Assembly (NCBI RefSeq): GCF_014356525.2
Contig: NC_052518.1
Span: forward strand, 102,916,767-102,980,766
Reading direction: 5' to 3'
Length of the DNA: 64,000 nucleotides
Source: Nilaparvata lugens
Taxonomy: Eukaryota > Arthropoda > Insecta > Hemiptera > Delphacidae
Part shown: positions 1-11,013 of the stretch, in pieces
Numbering within the stretch: position 1 is the stretch's first letter
How the letters are laid out: each line of letters begins with the position of its first letter
Notes under the pieces: model-generated
Told to the model about the DNA's origin: nothing
Database searches by the model: none
What the model saw: only the letters and a program-made list of their open reading frames with translations
Made by a program: the position numbers and the translations under genes

Positions 1-21
1 AGAAAAGTTCTTAAATTCAAA

Positions 22-186
22 TTGTTGTTGCAGAAAATGCTCAATGGGAACGAATTGTCACAGCTGACCACGATATTTTCATTGAGCATTTAATTATGAG
101 CATGTAGAAAATGCTCAATGAGAATATCGTTCGTTCGTAGTCAGCAGTGACAATTCGTTTCCATTGAGCATTTTCTATAACAACAA
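22..186. repeat. Foldback (palindromic) element
   Basis: Two arms of about 70 bp are inverted copies of each other: the left arm contains GAAAATGCTCAATGGGAACG, and the right arm has its complement ending TCCATTGAGCATTTTC and TAACAACAA. The short spacer also carries the GAAAATGCTCAATGAGAATA motif. No coding capacity. Classed as a small foldback MITE; no target duplication was identified. Confidence 0.75.
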
Positions 187-453
187 TGTACTTTATGTTA
201 GTGATACCAGAGCAAATATGCACATTATTAAATTAAATAGAAACTGTTGAATAATATAATAATTTATATAAAGGTAGCACGATGTTGTTGATTTATAATA
301 TATATATACTTATTGCTATATAATTTTCAACTAATATGCTTTCAATCACAATTTAGCATCAATATATATTTTGGTTTTCCAATCAAAGTTACGATACAGT
401 ATCGCAGTCAGAGGGTTGTTCTATATAGTAATTCAAATATTTTCAAACTACTA

Positions 454-700
454 TAGTGATGTTCACGTTATAATGGCATTGGAGAAAGATAGGGGAACAA
501 CGTTGCCGATCCACTGTCTTGTCAATGCCTTCTATAGACGGTAGTTGATACAGGTTTATTGATGTGATATTAACTGTCCATTCTCGTTTAAAATAATCAA
601 TTATATTTTATTAAGAAATAACAATTTTTTTTAATAATTTCATAATGAATTTACATTATTAAGATGAAATATTTTGTTAATTAATATTAATTCCACATTT
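454..700 (+). mobile_element. TA-MITE copy 1, 3' truncated
   Basis: First of many copies of a non-autonomous DNA transposon of about 365 bp. Full copies start TAGTGAGGTCCACGTTATAA and end TTATAACGTGGACCTCACTA. On the + strand the left half carries GGAGAAAGATAGG, CGTTGCCGATC and GATACAGGTTTATTGATG; the right half carries GAGAAAGAGATAGCGC and GATAGACAAGGATAGC. This copy loses its right half where a retroposon begins near 700. Confidence 0.85.
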
Positions 701-960
701 TTTTTATTTTTTTATTATATTTTTTACAAGAAACACTGATTGGGAGAGAAAAACTAAGGATACTCCTGTACTATTTCTCTCGCAAATTCAGATAACATTA
801 ATTTTTAAAGTCCAAAATAGGGTTATTATTTCACTTTACTAAAATTTAGTCCATTTTCACTCAAAAACAACGAAAACTAAGATTTTTAAATTTTGTCGGT
901 TGATAACAGAATAAAAAACAAATATCACACTCAAATCACCATTAATTGGAAAAAACATAT
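700..960 (-). mobile_element. Short retroposon R1, minus copy
   Basis: Shares a long stretch with copies at 25770-26397, 34455-34795 and 60755-61098, including the stem-like pair CTAAGGATACTCCT and ACTATTTCTCTC and the run TTTAGTCCATTTTCACT. On the minus strand it ends in an AT-rich tail (TTTTTTATT on +), as expected for a SINE-like or LINE-tail retroposon. No reading frame was recognised. Confidence 0.7.
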
Positions 961-1937
961 CCTGGTGCAGATAAAAATATATCCTCGCTCTCACGTGATA
1001 AAAATATACGAGTTGTCACAACTGCACAAAGTTTGCTCTAAATTTGCTTGGCTTACCGAGTAGTTGAATTAGCAACGTTAAAAACCGTCAGTTGTTTAAT
1101 ATTTCAATTTTTTTCACTTTAGTGAGATGATTTTTCTCATTACCCGTTAGATGATTTACGTGTTGTTTCTTGTTATAGTTAGAAGAAGAGAACAAGAGTA
1201 GATAGTGCGAGATAGTTGAATAGTTGGTTGGTTATCAGAATTGATAATATTTCGGCTTACGGAAAAACAATTCTCTAACAAGAGGAAAGACACTAAATTT
1301 GCTTCGATTTGGAACATTAATTGAGAGATTGAAAAATCTAGAGCTTCCATAGCTTTAAAGAGAGACAAATTTGTAATGAAAATAATTGCAAATTCAATAT
1401 TGATTCAATATAAATTACAATACACAACCTTGTATGAAAAATTATAAAGTATATTGCGTAGGTTTTTGTCAAAAAAAAAGAATTGGGGAATGAAATTCTA
1501 TAGTCAGTCTACTATTGCTGTAGGCTACTAAATATTTAGTCCGCCAATTTAACTGAACATTATACTCTTCTTCCTTTTCATTCCTCTCTTTTTTTCCTAG
1601 CCTCTTGGTCTCCCTTCTCACTTCTTATTTTTCTTGAAATAGGTCCACTGTCATTTCTATTTATCTTATTTTTTCAATATTTTTTGGCAGCTCATTCTAC
1701 AGCACATGATCTTGCTAGAGGAATAGTTTAGAGGTTCTTCAATGAGAGTAGATGATTATTATATTGCCTACGTTGAATGAGAAAGTGAGATTTTGATTTG
1801 AATTTCCTATTACATGAAGATTTTTATTCTGTAATAAATATTACAGATAAAAAACTATTTTTATTACAAATAAAAAAACTATTCAAAGCAGTCACAGTAG
1901 CGTATGCAAAAAAAAAAATTCCGTGCCGCAAACTGCC
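961..1937. other. No recognisable feature
   Basis: AT-rich sequence. A 70-codon open frame on the minus strand (1156-1368) resembles no known protein and has no supporting splice sites. No repeat copy within the window was found. Confidence 0.5.
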
Positions 1938-1939
1938 TA

Positions 1940-2311
1940 TAGTGAAGTCCACGTTATAATGGCAGTGAAGAAAGATAGGAGAAAAACGTTGCCGATCCTC
2001 TGTCTTGTCAATGCCTTCTATAGACGTTAACTGATACAGGTTTATTGATGTAATATTAACTGTCCATTCTCGTTTAAAATAGTCAATTATATTTTATAAA
2101 GCAAGAAATTATATTTTTCAATGATTTCATAGTGAATTTTCATATTTAAATGAAATATTCTGTTAGTTAATTATCAATTCTACATTGTAAAAAGACGATC
2201 TGGCAACAGAGCAAAACGAGAAAGAGATAGCGCTTTCCGCTTTGTTGGATGATAGACAAGGATAGCAATACCATTGCTGATCAAAAACTATAATGATGTG
2301 GACCTCCACTA
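1940..2311 (+). mobile_element. TA-MITE copy 2, full length
   Basis: Starts TAGTGAAGTCCACGTTATAA and ends in GTGGACCTCCACTA, with all internal landmarks of the family. TA dinucleotides flank both ends (1938-1939 and 2312-2313), consistent with Tc1/mariner-type TA target duplication. No transposase. Confidence 0.9.
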
Positions 2312-2560
2312 TAAACCTAACTAGTAAAACACCCTAAATCAATATTAGAAAGTCAAAAATTCCTCAATTTATAAAACAATAATTGTATGACATAATTGAA
2401 ATAAAAAAGGACATTTTCTGATAAGATAAATCCAATATTTCACTCTGTACTTATTTCTTAGTTTTTATCTTCTTGATTTAATTGATGTTGTTACGGTTTA
2501 AAGATACTTTAATTTCCCGATCATTCTATTTCATTCAGTTCTGCATATTACAAGCTTCTA

Positions 2561-2918
2561 TAGTGAGGTCCACGTTATAATGGCAGTATTTGATTAACAA
2601 TGGTTTTGCTATTCTTGTCTATCATTCAACAAAGCGGATAGCGCTATCTCTTCCTCGCTTTGCTCTGTTCACAGATCGTCTTTTAACAATGTAGAATTCA
2701 TAACTAATTTACAAAATATTTCATTTAAATATGGAATTCATTATGAAATTATTGAAAAATATGATTTCTTGCTTGATTATTTTAAACGATAATGAACGTT
2801 AATATTACACCAATAAACATGTATTAGTTACCGTCTATAGAAGGCTTTGACAAGACAGAGGATCGGCAACGTTGGTCTGTTATCTTTCTTCACTGCCATT
2901 ATAACGTGAACCTCACTA
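2561..2918 (-). mobile_element. TA-MITE copy 3, full length
   Basis: Starts TAGTGAGGTCCACGTTATAA and ends GTGAACCTCACTA, in the opposite orientation to copy 2 (TTTGATTAAC next to the left end, CTTCACTGCC next to the right). Flanked by TA on both sides. Confidence 0.9.
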
Positions 2919-3376
2919 TAATATTGTTAGTATGAATGGCATTGCATATTTCATGAAATCCATCTTCTCCGAGGAATTGTGTGAATCTAACTTCTCCTTT
3001 AGTACGGTCCACGTTATAATGGCAGAGGAGAAAGATAGGAGAACAACGTTGCCGACTTATCTTGTCGATGCCTTCTATAGACGGTAGCTGATACAGGTTT
3101 ATTGTTGTAATATTAACTGTTCAAAATAATCAATCAAGAAATTATATTTTTCAATAATTTCATAGTGAATTTTCATATTTAAATGAAATATTTTATGAAT
3201 TCTACATTGTTAAAAGACGATCTGTCAACTGAGCAAAACGAGAAAGAGATAGCGCTTTCCGCTTTGTTGGATGATAGACAAGGATAGCAATACAATTTGC
3301 TAATCAAACACTGCCATTATAATGTGGACCTGACTATAGCTACATTTGTACTGTTGTATAATTGGAACCGTTCTCC
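2800..3376. repeat. Local duplicated block, copy A
   Basis: The right end of MITE copy 3, the unique-looking spacer ATTGTTAGTATGAATGG to GTGTGAATCTAAC, MITE copy 4, and the following TAGCTACATTTGTACTGTTG recur in the same order at 7383-8270. Because spacer and downstream flank are shared as well as the MITEs, this is a segmental duplication and not independent insertions. Confidence 0.85.
3000..3336 (+). mobile_element. TA-MITE copy 4
   Basis: Left end is damaged (TAGTACGGTCCACGTTATAA), the right end is TGTGGACCTGACTA followed by TA. Internal landmarks are present in the + orientation with small deletions. Confidence 0.85.
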
Positions 3377-3428
3377 TGATTTGGTTTAAGTATCAGACCC
3401 TTTCAATCAAACCTCTCTATAGTATAAT

Positions 3429-3694
3429 CATAGAGAAACAACAGCGTAAGTAGATATCCCATGGTATAGGGCGTTTATGTCGCAACTTTTACTGTTATCT
3501 CAAGCTGATTATTGTCGATTACTGTGGGTTTTGGCGGGGTGAGAGTGTATGAACGGCACAATATGAGAGACTACCAGCGTCACACAGCATCACGGGAAAG
3601 AAATACGTGGACTATGGGCTTGAGATAACAGTAAAAGTTGCGCCATAAACGACCTATACCATGGGATATCTACTTACGCTATTGTTTCTCTATG
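3429..3694. mobile_element. MITE with CATAGAGAAAC ends and 7-bp TSD
   Basis: Imperfect terminal inverted repeats of about 75 bp begin CATAGAGAAAC and end GTTTCTCTATG, and contain GATATCCCATGGTATAGG. The element is flanked by GTATAAT on both sides (3422-3428 and 3695-3701), a perfect 7-bp target duplication. A second copy with its own 7-bp duplication lies at 25179-25450. No coding capacity. Confidence 0.88.
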
Positions 3695-3701
3695 GTATAA
3701 T

Positions 3702-4320
3702 TGAGGCAAACACTGAACTCCGAAGTTAATGCACGAGAGCTTTCCAATTGAAAATTTCGTACTGGGAGAATTTTCCTGAATTATCATGAACCTTCCCTGA
3801 AGTTTCATGAGCTGTCACCTCATATTATAGTGCAATTGATATTTTATTTATAACACCATTTGAATATGATATATTTGGTACTCGTTGCTAGCACACAAAC
3901 TTGGGTTTTGCTGGCAACGTCAATTAAAAATTAAAGTTTTAATTTCATTTTTATTCTTTATAAGTATGAAGTATTTGTTTTTATTTATTATTGTTATTTT
4001 TATGATTGGCAAAAAAATGATTTCAATTTGATGAGCTACTTTATATTATATGCAAAATAATTCAATAAACACGGAATGTAATGATAAATATCAGGGGACC
4101 GAGCTTTGCTCTACTACATACTACTGTTTCAATTTGATTGGCCCTTGAATCAATAAATTTATAAAAATAACGAGATAACAGTTTTGCTTGTTACAAAAAT
4201 ATAAATTTCTGGATAATTTTGAGTCGTTTATACAATCTAGTATAAGGAATCTAGCAATCTATTGCTCTGGAGTGTAAAAGCATAGAAAATTTGTAACGAA
4301 AGATAGAATTTATAGTTTAT
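3702..4320. other. Mostly unannotated; one repeat end
   Basis: AT-rich. Around 4087-4110 the sequence ATATCAGGGGACCGAGCTTT is the reverse complement of the 3' end of the repeat seen complete at 41490-41890 and 55640-56066, so a degraded minus copy lies here. Nothing else recognised. Confidence 0.5.
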
Positions 4321-4321
4321 A

Positions 4322-4400
4322 TTTATTTATTTATTTTCTCAGTCGTACAATTATTTTTACAGTTATATGAGGAGGCACAACAGGCTTATGCCCAAAACTG
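4322..4400 (-). mobile_element. Retroposon 3' tail (AACAGGC...CCCAAAACTG)
   Basis: TTTATTTATTTATTTT on the + strand is the complement of a (AAAT)n tail, followed by CAACAGGCTTATGCCCAAAACTG. The same pair (GTTTTGGGC, GCCTGTT, then a TAAATAAATAAA tail) ends retroposons at 7315, 17150, 17735, 24885, 39520 and 54617. Likely the shared 3' end of a SINE/LINE pair. Confidence 0.65.
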
Positions 4401-4611
4401 TCCCTTTTCAAATTTATACTACAGTCAAAATCAAAATCTAGGTTAAGCTACACTATCACTCATCAAAATAACAATTTATTCACACTTCAAAAAACAAACA
4501 CATCATCAATTACAAATAGATATACTATGAATTCGATTTAGAATGATATACTATGTTTGCTACAATATTTGTTAATATACTATGTATCACTAACAGCATC
4601 TAGTTACTATT

Positions 4612-5030
4612 TTGGACTTTCTGAAGTAAACATGTTTTCTAAAAAAGAGAATAAACGAAAATAAGTTTCTCTTGCTGAATTTTTCTTCTCGTGAGATCAG
4701 CTGGATGATCCCACACACATGCACTCGTTCACTCTCTTCCATTACGGTATCGACAGACGACAAAATTTCCAGCTGTTTTTCCAAGGACGTATTTATCCTT
4801 TTAATGTCCTTCAGCGAGTTATCCAAGGGTTGAGACCTAGTGCAATCGAACCTTCATATCATAAACCTACTTTGTTCCAAATTTCGTGAAAATCGTTAGA
4901 GCCGTTTTCGAGATCCGGTCACATACAGATTACTATTTTGGACTTTCTGAAATAAACATATTTTCTAAAAAAAGAGAAATAAACGAAAATAAGTTTCTCT
5001 TGCTGAATTTTTCTTCTGGTGAGATCAAAT
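4612..5030. repeat. Direct repeat pair flanking a minus repeat fragment
   Basis: Two direct copies of about 90 bp (4612-4696 and 4931-5029) contain TATTTTGGACTTTCTGAA and AAGTTTCTCTTGCTGAATTT. Between them 4690-4920 is the reverse complement of part of the 41.5/55.6-kb repeat (the stretch with AACGATTTTCACGAAATTTG). Open frames here are shadows of the repeat. Confidence 0.7.
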
Positions 5031-6115
5031 ATATTATGAATGTATATAAAATATTATGAAATATATAAACATGAAAACAGAGTATAGGATTTAAAAACAA
5101 ATTCAGATAGAGCTGATATACATTCAAAATTCCTGTTTTTTAAATCATTGTGATGCCAAATTTGAAAACTATCACAGTAATTGAAGATATTTATTATGAG
5201 TAGCTTATACTATCCATTATCTGAGACTTTGCCGTGCTTATATGCTCCATTAGTCTGATATTTACTTTGGCTCAAATGTTTGGCTGATTTTAGTGGAGAC
5301 ATAAATAAATTTAAATCGAAGAACTGTTGTACTCAAGCCATATGGCACTATAAACTACTACCAATCTCACTGGTAATTATTGTTCTTATTACTCTCAACA
5401 ATATTGAGAAACCGATATTAAAATATCGGCTTAAGTTGTTAAATGAAATTTCAGAAAAAAAATTATTCACGTAGGTCTAATATCTATGTGAAGTTTCAGC
5501 AGCCATTGACCAATGGTTCGTTCTACTTGGTATTTCTTGAATTAACAAGTATTAAAATGAATTTCTAACTCCATCGTCTTGTACATTGCAGTGTTTTATT
5601 CTTATTAGTATTTATATTCATATGAAAGCAATATGGCAATGGATTCTTGAATGTTCCCATTGATTACTAGATCTGAATACCTACTCTACCAAAATCAATT
5701 GACAGGTACATCCAGTAGAGCATCGAAACAATTATGAAAAGTTCCCGGAGATACACTCAAAATTTTGCTCTCCAACTCAAAAGTTTTTCAGTATTTTTCT
5801 AATGGTTTTCCGATTTCATTGAGAAATGTTGACCAAAGAGGTTGAAATTTTGTTATGTTCGTACTAGGCCTATCAATATTCATTCACAAAAATCTATGAA
5901 TAGTGAAACCATTGGACAGAAGTGATGAATGAATAATTGTGATTTAGCCATGCATTTCAATGCTTGATTGAAATTAGAAATGATAGGATTCTCATCTAAA
6001 TCGAAATATCAGAGCTCTACTTTTCAATGAATAGTAGTTAATAATAATTATAGGCTTCGCCCATAACTTACGTTGTAATATCATTATACGTTAATAATGT
6101 ATTTAAAAATAAATG
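5031..6115. other. No recognisable feature
   Basis: AT-rich. A 64-codon frame at 5280-5474 has no similarity I recognise and no gene-like context. Confidence 0.5.
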
Positions 6116-6118
6116 TTA

Positions 6119-6290
6119 CGTTTCAAATATAAATTTCTGTTTCAAATAGCAGGAATGTTAACTTCAAATAGAAACTTCATATTTTTGTTTCAAATATAAA
6201 TTTCTGTTTCAAATATCATGAATGTTAACTTCAAATAGAAACTTCATATTTTTGTTTCAAATTAAAATTTCTATTTCAAATGACAGAGAT
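6119..6290. repeat. Tandem repeat, about 62-bp unit
   Basis: Roughly two and a half units built from TTTCAAATATAAATTTCTG, GAATGTTAACTTCAAATAG and AAACTTCATATTTTTG. A further partial unit appears at about 6423-6455, on the other side of the palindrome at 6291-6410, so the palindrome probably landed in the array. Confidence 0.75.
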
Positions 6291-6410
6291 TTGAATGAAA
6301 AAGACTAAGAAATTGTCAAAAAATCTCATACTTTTTGATAATTTCTTAGTCTTTTTCATTCAATATGGATAATTACCACAATATCAACTTCTCAACTACA
6401 CAAAAAGTGA
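6291..6410. repeat. Short palindrome related to hammerhead palindromes
   Basis: GACTAAGAAATTGTCAAAAA and its complement form a 65-bp hairpin, followed by AATTACCACAATATCAACTT and CTACACAAAAAGTG. The same hairpin base and the same 3' tail occur at 30776-31022 and 58389-58580, where the arms also carry a hammerhead-like core. Here the inner part with the core is missing. Confidence 0.75.
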
Positions 6411-7033
6411 AAGAAATTTTATGATTCAAATATAAATTTCTATTTCAAATAACATAAATTTTATATCGGCTATCATCCCGCACTGAATAAAAACTAATAG
6501 ATCTTTCATTCAAAACATTTGAGACATCTATGATTAAGTTAACTAATATAAATCAAACTCTTGACAGATTAGGGAATTTAATCTTAGAGACTCAAGGGAC
6601 TTACGGGACAAATTTTGTATCATCTTCTTAGCAATGTTGAGACACTATAAAAGTACCTAGTTATCAAGCACCCTTTTTCCATTTCAAATCAAATCGAATC
6701 AAATTATTTGTTTTATTACTTGTTCTTGAGCAAGTACTCATACAAATAGGAGTTGCTATCCTAATCAGATACATAATACATTTTTCTTTAAGAAACCTTC
6801 TTCCATTTCAAAAAATCACAACTAGCTTCAATTCATTAGATTGCTGTTTATAGTTTTGTAGTGTCATCTACAGTAGAGCACTCATTTATGAAAAGAAAGG
6901 GCCGGCTAGATATTCGCAAATGTTTGTTGTTCAAATATTATGTTTTAAACTTTGCCATCACTGATCCCTGTTTGGATTGTAAACTGGAGTATAAAGTATA
7001 ACTCAAAAACGAATGAGTAAGTGAGATGACCTA
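6411..7033. other. No recognisable feature
   Basis: After the partial tandem unit ending near 6455, nothing was recognised; AT-rich. Confidence 0.45.
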
Positions 7034-7556
7034 TAATGAGGTCCACGTTATAATGGCAGTAGAGAAAGATAGGAGAGAAACGTTGCCGATCTTCTGTCTT
7101 GAGCTCAAAATTTTTGGGTTTTCATATAATTATTTAGTGGTTTTGTAGTTTGTTTCATGTTTTTAAGGAAGTTTTATTATCAATCTATCTAAATTTGGAA
7201 TTGCTGTTTTATTTTGATTTTCACATTCAGATTAATGATTTGGTGTATAAATTGAAATGGACATAACCTACATAGGGTAATATTTGGACAATTTAAGAAA
7301 AAATTAAGAAATAGAAGAAGTTTTGGGCAATAGCCTGTTTTTTCTTTTCCGACTATTGTATTGTTTGCTCTAATAAATAATAATGAATATTACATCAAAC
7401 CGGAATCAGTTACATTCAAAATGTTTTTATTGCCGTGAACAAATACATGTTTTTGATATGTTTTGATATTCTCCATAGAAGGCGTTGACAAGACAGAGAA
7501 TCGGCAGCGCTCTTCTCCTATCTTTCTCCACTGCCATTATAACGTGAACCTCACTA
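7034..7556. mobile_element. Two inverted TA-MITE ends around a retroposon
   Basis: The left stub 7034-7100 (TAATGAGGTCCACGTTATAA to CTTCTGTCTT) and the right part 7383-7556 (ending GTGAACCTCACTA) carry the same MITE end in opposite orientations, so this is not one simple interrupted copy but a head-to-head recombinant or two copies. Between them lies the retroposon at 7101-7382. Confidence 0.75.
7101..7382 (+). mobile_element. Retroposon R3, plus copy
   Basis: Matches, in reverse, 24858-25145: shared pieces include GAGCTCAAAATTTTTGG, CATAACCTACATAGGGTAAT, AGTTTTGGGCAATAGCCTGT and the terminal TAATAAATAATAAT tail. Ends in the GTTTTGGGC...GCCTGTT tail module. No open frame of note. Confidence 0.75.
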
Positions 7557-7627
7557 TAATATTGTTAGTATGAATGGAATTGTATATTTCATAAAATCCA
7601 TCTTCTCCGAGGAGTTGTGTGAATCTA

Positions 7628-7838
7628 ACGGTCCACGTTATAATGGCAGTGGAGAAAGATAGGAGAGGAGCGTTGCCGATCTTCTGTCTTGTCAATGCCT
7701 TCTAAAAACGGCAGCTGATACAGGTTTATTAATATGATTTATTAACTATCAATTCTTGTTTGAAATAATCAATCATATTTTATTAAGCAAGAAATTATAT
7801 TTTTCAATAATTTCATAATGAATTTTCATAATTACCAC
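7628..7838 (+). mobile_element. TA-MITE copy, truncated at both ends
   Basis: Begins CGGTCCACGTTATAATGGC without the outer TAGTGA and stops after CATAATGAATTTTCAT. Contains GCCGATCTTCTGTCTTGTC and GATACAGGTTTATT. Confidence 0.8.
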
Positions 7839-7870
7839 TATTACGTGTTGACATGGTCGCATTCATACTT

Positions 7871-8232
7871 TAGTGAGGTCCACGTTATAATGGCAGTGGA
7901 GAAAGATAGGAGAACAACTTTGCCGATTCTCTGTCTTGTCAATGCCTTCTATAGACGGTAGCTGATATAGGTTTATTGATGTAATATTAACTGTTCATTC
8001 TAGTTCAAAATAATCAATTATATTCTATTGAGCAAGAAATTATATTTTTCAATAATTTAATATTTAAGATTGAATATTTTGTTAATTAATTATGAATTCT
8101 ACATTGTTAAAAGACGATCTAGCAACAGAGCAAAACGAGAAAGAGATAGCTCTATCCGCTTTGTTGAAAGATAGACAAGGATAGCAATACCATTGTTAAT
8201 CAAACAACGGCATTATAACTTGGACCTGACTA
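7871..8232 (+). mobile_element. TA-MITE copy, full length
   Basis: TAGTGAGGTCCACGTTATAA to ACTTGGACCTGACTA, followed by TA. Complete internal landmarks in + orientation. Part of duplicated block B. Confidence 0.88.
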
Positions 8233-8334
8233 TAGCTACATTTGTACTGTTGTATAATTGGAACCGTTCTGGGCCTGAGGTACTTTTCCAGAAGTTGTGT
8301 AATTCCGAAAAATTTATTTTATTAATTATTCACA

Positions 8335-8415
8335 TCACCAGACAAAAATTACAACATAATAGAGAGGCTTAGAGCTTTATGCCAAAACAAGCCTCTTTGA
8401 ATCCTTTGGTTACAC
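8335..8415 (-). mobile_element. Degraded retroposon tail
   Basis: ATTATTCACATCACC...AGAGAGGCTTAGAGCTTTATGCCAAAACAAGCCTC resembles the reverse of the GTTTTGGGC...GCCTGTT tail module, but with several changes. Weak call. Confidence 0.35.
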
Positions 8416-8484
8416 ATACAAAAATTAATTGGATAAATGAAATGAGATAAATCCTTTGATATCCAAGATCAGACTTAATGGGTC

Positions 8485-8735
8485 ATATGAATAAAGTTGA
8501 ACATTTGCTTATACTCCTAAAATATGGATCATTTGCTTCATTTTCTATGAATAAACGTGAGCAAAACCTTTTGCTCATGCTCATCAAAAAAAAAGTTTGA
8601 GCATTTGCTTAAAAGTAAAAGCTTATTCTCAAAATTGTATGAATAAACTAGAGCATTTGCTCAACTTTTGAAGCAAATGCTTCAAAAAAGGTGAGTCTAG
8701 TCCAGAGCAGCTTATCACCTTTTGCTCATAGTAAA
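8485..8735. repeat. Imperfect repeats of TATGAATAAA...GAGCATTTGCT
   Basis: Three loose direct repeats start TATGAATAAA near 8487, 8546 and 8628 and carry GAGCATTTGCT or its complement AGCAAATGCT, giving local hairpins (8650-8680). A lone GAGCATTTGCTCC recurs at about 9176. Function unknown. Confidence 0.5.
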
Positions 8736-8739
8736 ATGG

Positions 8740-9756
8740 CTCAACTAATTCGTATTAGGAAGAGGAAACTGTACCAGATACGATCACAATCAATAGTTGA
8801 GAAGTATAAAACTCTTTTTAGTTTCAACCATGATATATATCACCATTATTCCTACAAAATATAGCCTGATATAAAGATAGCCATCACAAAATAGGAAATA
8901 GGCATTTAAGAAGATAAGAGAGTAGACGATTATAAGAAGGCTATTGATATTATAAGAATATGCTGAAGATTATTATAGAGATGACATTTTTTCACGCTTC
9001 TATTTCAAAATTCTAAACTCAACTAACCTAAAACTCTATTCATAAATAGAAAACAGAGCAGACGACACAAACACAAGCGGTGCCCCCTACTTGCATATTT
9101 AGCGCTTCTGTGAGCTATAAAAACAAATTAAGGCTACAAAAGCGAATCAGCTGATGAAAAATCTTTAAAATACGTGAGCATTTGCTCCAGAGTTCAGGAG
9201 CATAAGGTAAGGTGTCTTGATACTAGTATCTATATTGTTAATTCTCTACCGGAGCTATTTACAATAATATAAATATTTTTTCACTGATTGAGGTGACAAA
9301 TGAGACAAAATACAAATGAGGAGGCAATAAAGCTATAAAAACACTCGCGGTATGATTAAGTTATTATTAATTATTTAATCATGGATTATTGTTAATCGCT
9401 TCTTACTGGTGTACTGCTGTCCATGAGGCCCGCAGTGTCCCAACCTCGTCAGATCACTCAAGCAACTCCACTGACCGACTGAGATAAAATTAACAGAAAC
9501 GTTCACTGTTGGCCCGCTGCCTGCTACGAGAAAGCACGTTCTATTCGGAAATAGTCTTGCCCCTCTGCAAAAAAAACAAACGACTTTCTGTTTTCCTTTC
9601 ACAAGATTGCGCCGGAATTTAAAGTGCAGTTTTGTATTTGATTCCGTTTTTGTACATTCGCAAAAATTAGGTCGATTTGATACTTGGTATGATTTGATTG
9701 AGGGCTTTATTTATGCAGATTACAATATTAATTGAGATATTAATTAATAGGATAGT
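8740..9756. other. No recognisable feature
   Basis: A 75-codon open frame on the minus strand (9375-9602) lies in a slightly GC-richer patch but resembles no family I know. No copy elsewhere in the window. Confidence 0.45.
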
Positions 9757-10582
9757 AAAAAATCTGGTGTGGCGCACTCACACAACTTTCCTTGCCGTTA
9801 TGAAAATTGATCACCTGACGCTAGTGTTCAAGCGCATCTCAAGTCTACTTATAAACAAAGATCTGAGCCAGCTGGTGACAGGACAATAACGCTGGAGACA
9901 TACGAGGTCTGCTACCTCTTCATAGTGAATCAACACTTATAACAGTTATAATAGAATAAACAGTTGCCAACAGTTTGCAATTGGATAATCATATTTTCTC
10001 GAATTTCGAGATAATTTTCAATTTTAGGTGGAAATGTTACTGAACATTAATTGTAGAGATTTTCATGATCAATTTTTTCCACTCGACATTTTTTGTTTAA
10101 ATTGTATCTGAAGCCTGATAATTGGGAATCTAGAATCAAACTAGATGGGGCAGAGCTCCTGAAATTTTTACAGATATGGGACTGGTGGCAGTTGATAGAG
10201 CTCATTAATGACTATTCTATGTATAAATTTAATCAAAATCGTTGGAGCCGCTTTCGAGAAAATCGCGAAAACCCCTGTTTTTGACAACATTTTTGCAATT
10301 TTAGCCGCCATCTTGAATTGCATTTGATCGAAATTGTTCGTGTCGGATCCTTATATCGTAAGGACCTCAAGTTTCAAATTTCGAGTCATTCCGTTAATTG
10401 GGATATGAGATATCGTGTACACAGACGCACATACACACACACATACAAACAAATATCCAAAAATCACTTTTTTGGACTCAGGGGACCTTGAAACGTATAG
10501 AAATTTAGAAATTGGGGTACATTAATTTTTATCGGAAAGCAATACTCTCCTTACCTATGGTAATAGGGCAAGGAAAGTAAAA
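9757..10582 (+). mobile_element. About 830-bp DNA element with CTTTCCTTGCC ends, copy 1
   Basis: Begins AAAAATCTGGTGTGGCGCAC with CTTTCCTTGCCG just inside and ends GGGCAAGGAAAGTAAAA, so CTTTCCTTGCC is present inverted near both ends. Two further copies: 31210-32081 (minus) and 62736-63545 (plus). A (CA)n run sits at 10430-10450, matching the (TG)n in the minus copy. The open frames starting at 9698 and 10093 are conserved between copies only as DNA, with stops, so not genes. Confidence 0.85.
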
Positions 10583-11012
10583 AGAAATTTATATGCTTTT
10601 GTAGGGGAGGGGAGAACCTTGCGGTACTCATTGATAAAGACATTATATACAAGTGAATGAATTCTGATACAGTGTTTGATGAGAAATAGTGAATTTTTTT
10701 TTAATAGTTGTTTTTGATGAGGGCTCTGAAAATTGAACTGAAAGTTGAAAATATTAAAATATTATAGTGGTTTTTATTCATAATGAAAACGCAAATAATA
10801 TGTAGTCAAATATTACAAATTCATTTTACATTCAAGATGACACTATGGTGATTCAAATAAGTTACTGTTTTTTTCCAAATAAACTCGTGATATATTTGAT
10901 TACATATTTTGATTACATTTATATTTGTCTTATCAATAGGGAATGAATAAACTAATATGAGATGTAGTTATTGGAATTCTGTGGCCGCCATTCTGCTATG
11001 ATATTACTAGTA
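10583..11012. other. No recognisable feature
   Basis: AT-rich, no repeat copy or coding signal found. Confidence 0.45.
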
Positions 11013-11013
11013 T

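Larger units (their letters stand above)
7383..8270. repeat. Local duplicated block, copy B
   Basis: Counterpart of 2800-3376: MITE right end, spacer ATTGTTAGTATGAATGG to GTGTGAATCTAAC, MITE, then TAGCTACATTTGTACTGTTG and ATTGGAACCGTTCT. This copy contains two MITEs in tandem (7628-7838 and 7871-8232) where copy A has one. Confidence 0.85.

Noticed and set aside
9375..9602. 75-codon minus frame in GC-richer DNA
   Set aside because: No known motif or splice context; may be part of an unshared repeat.
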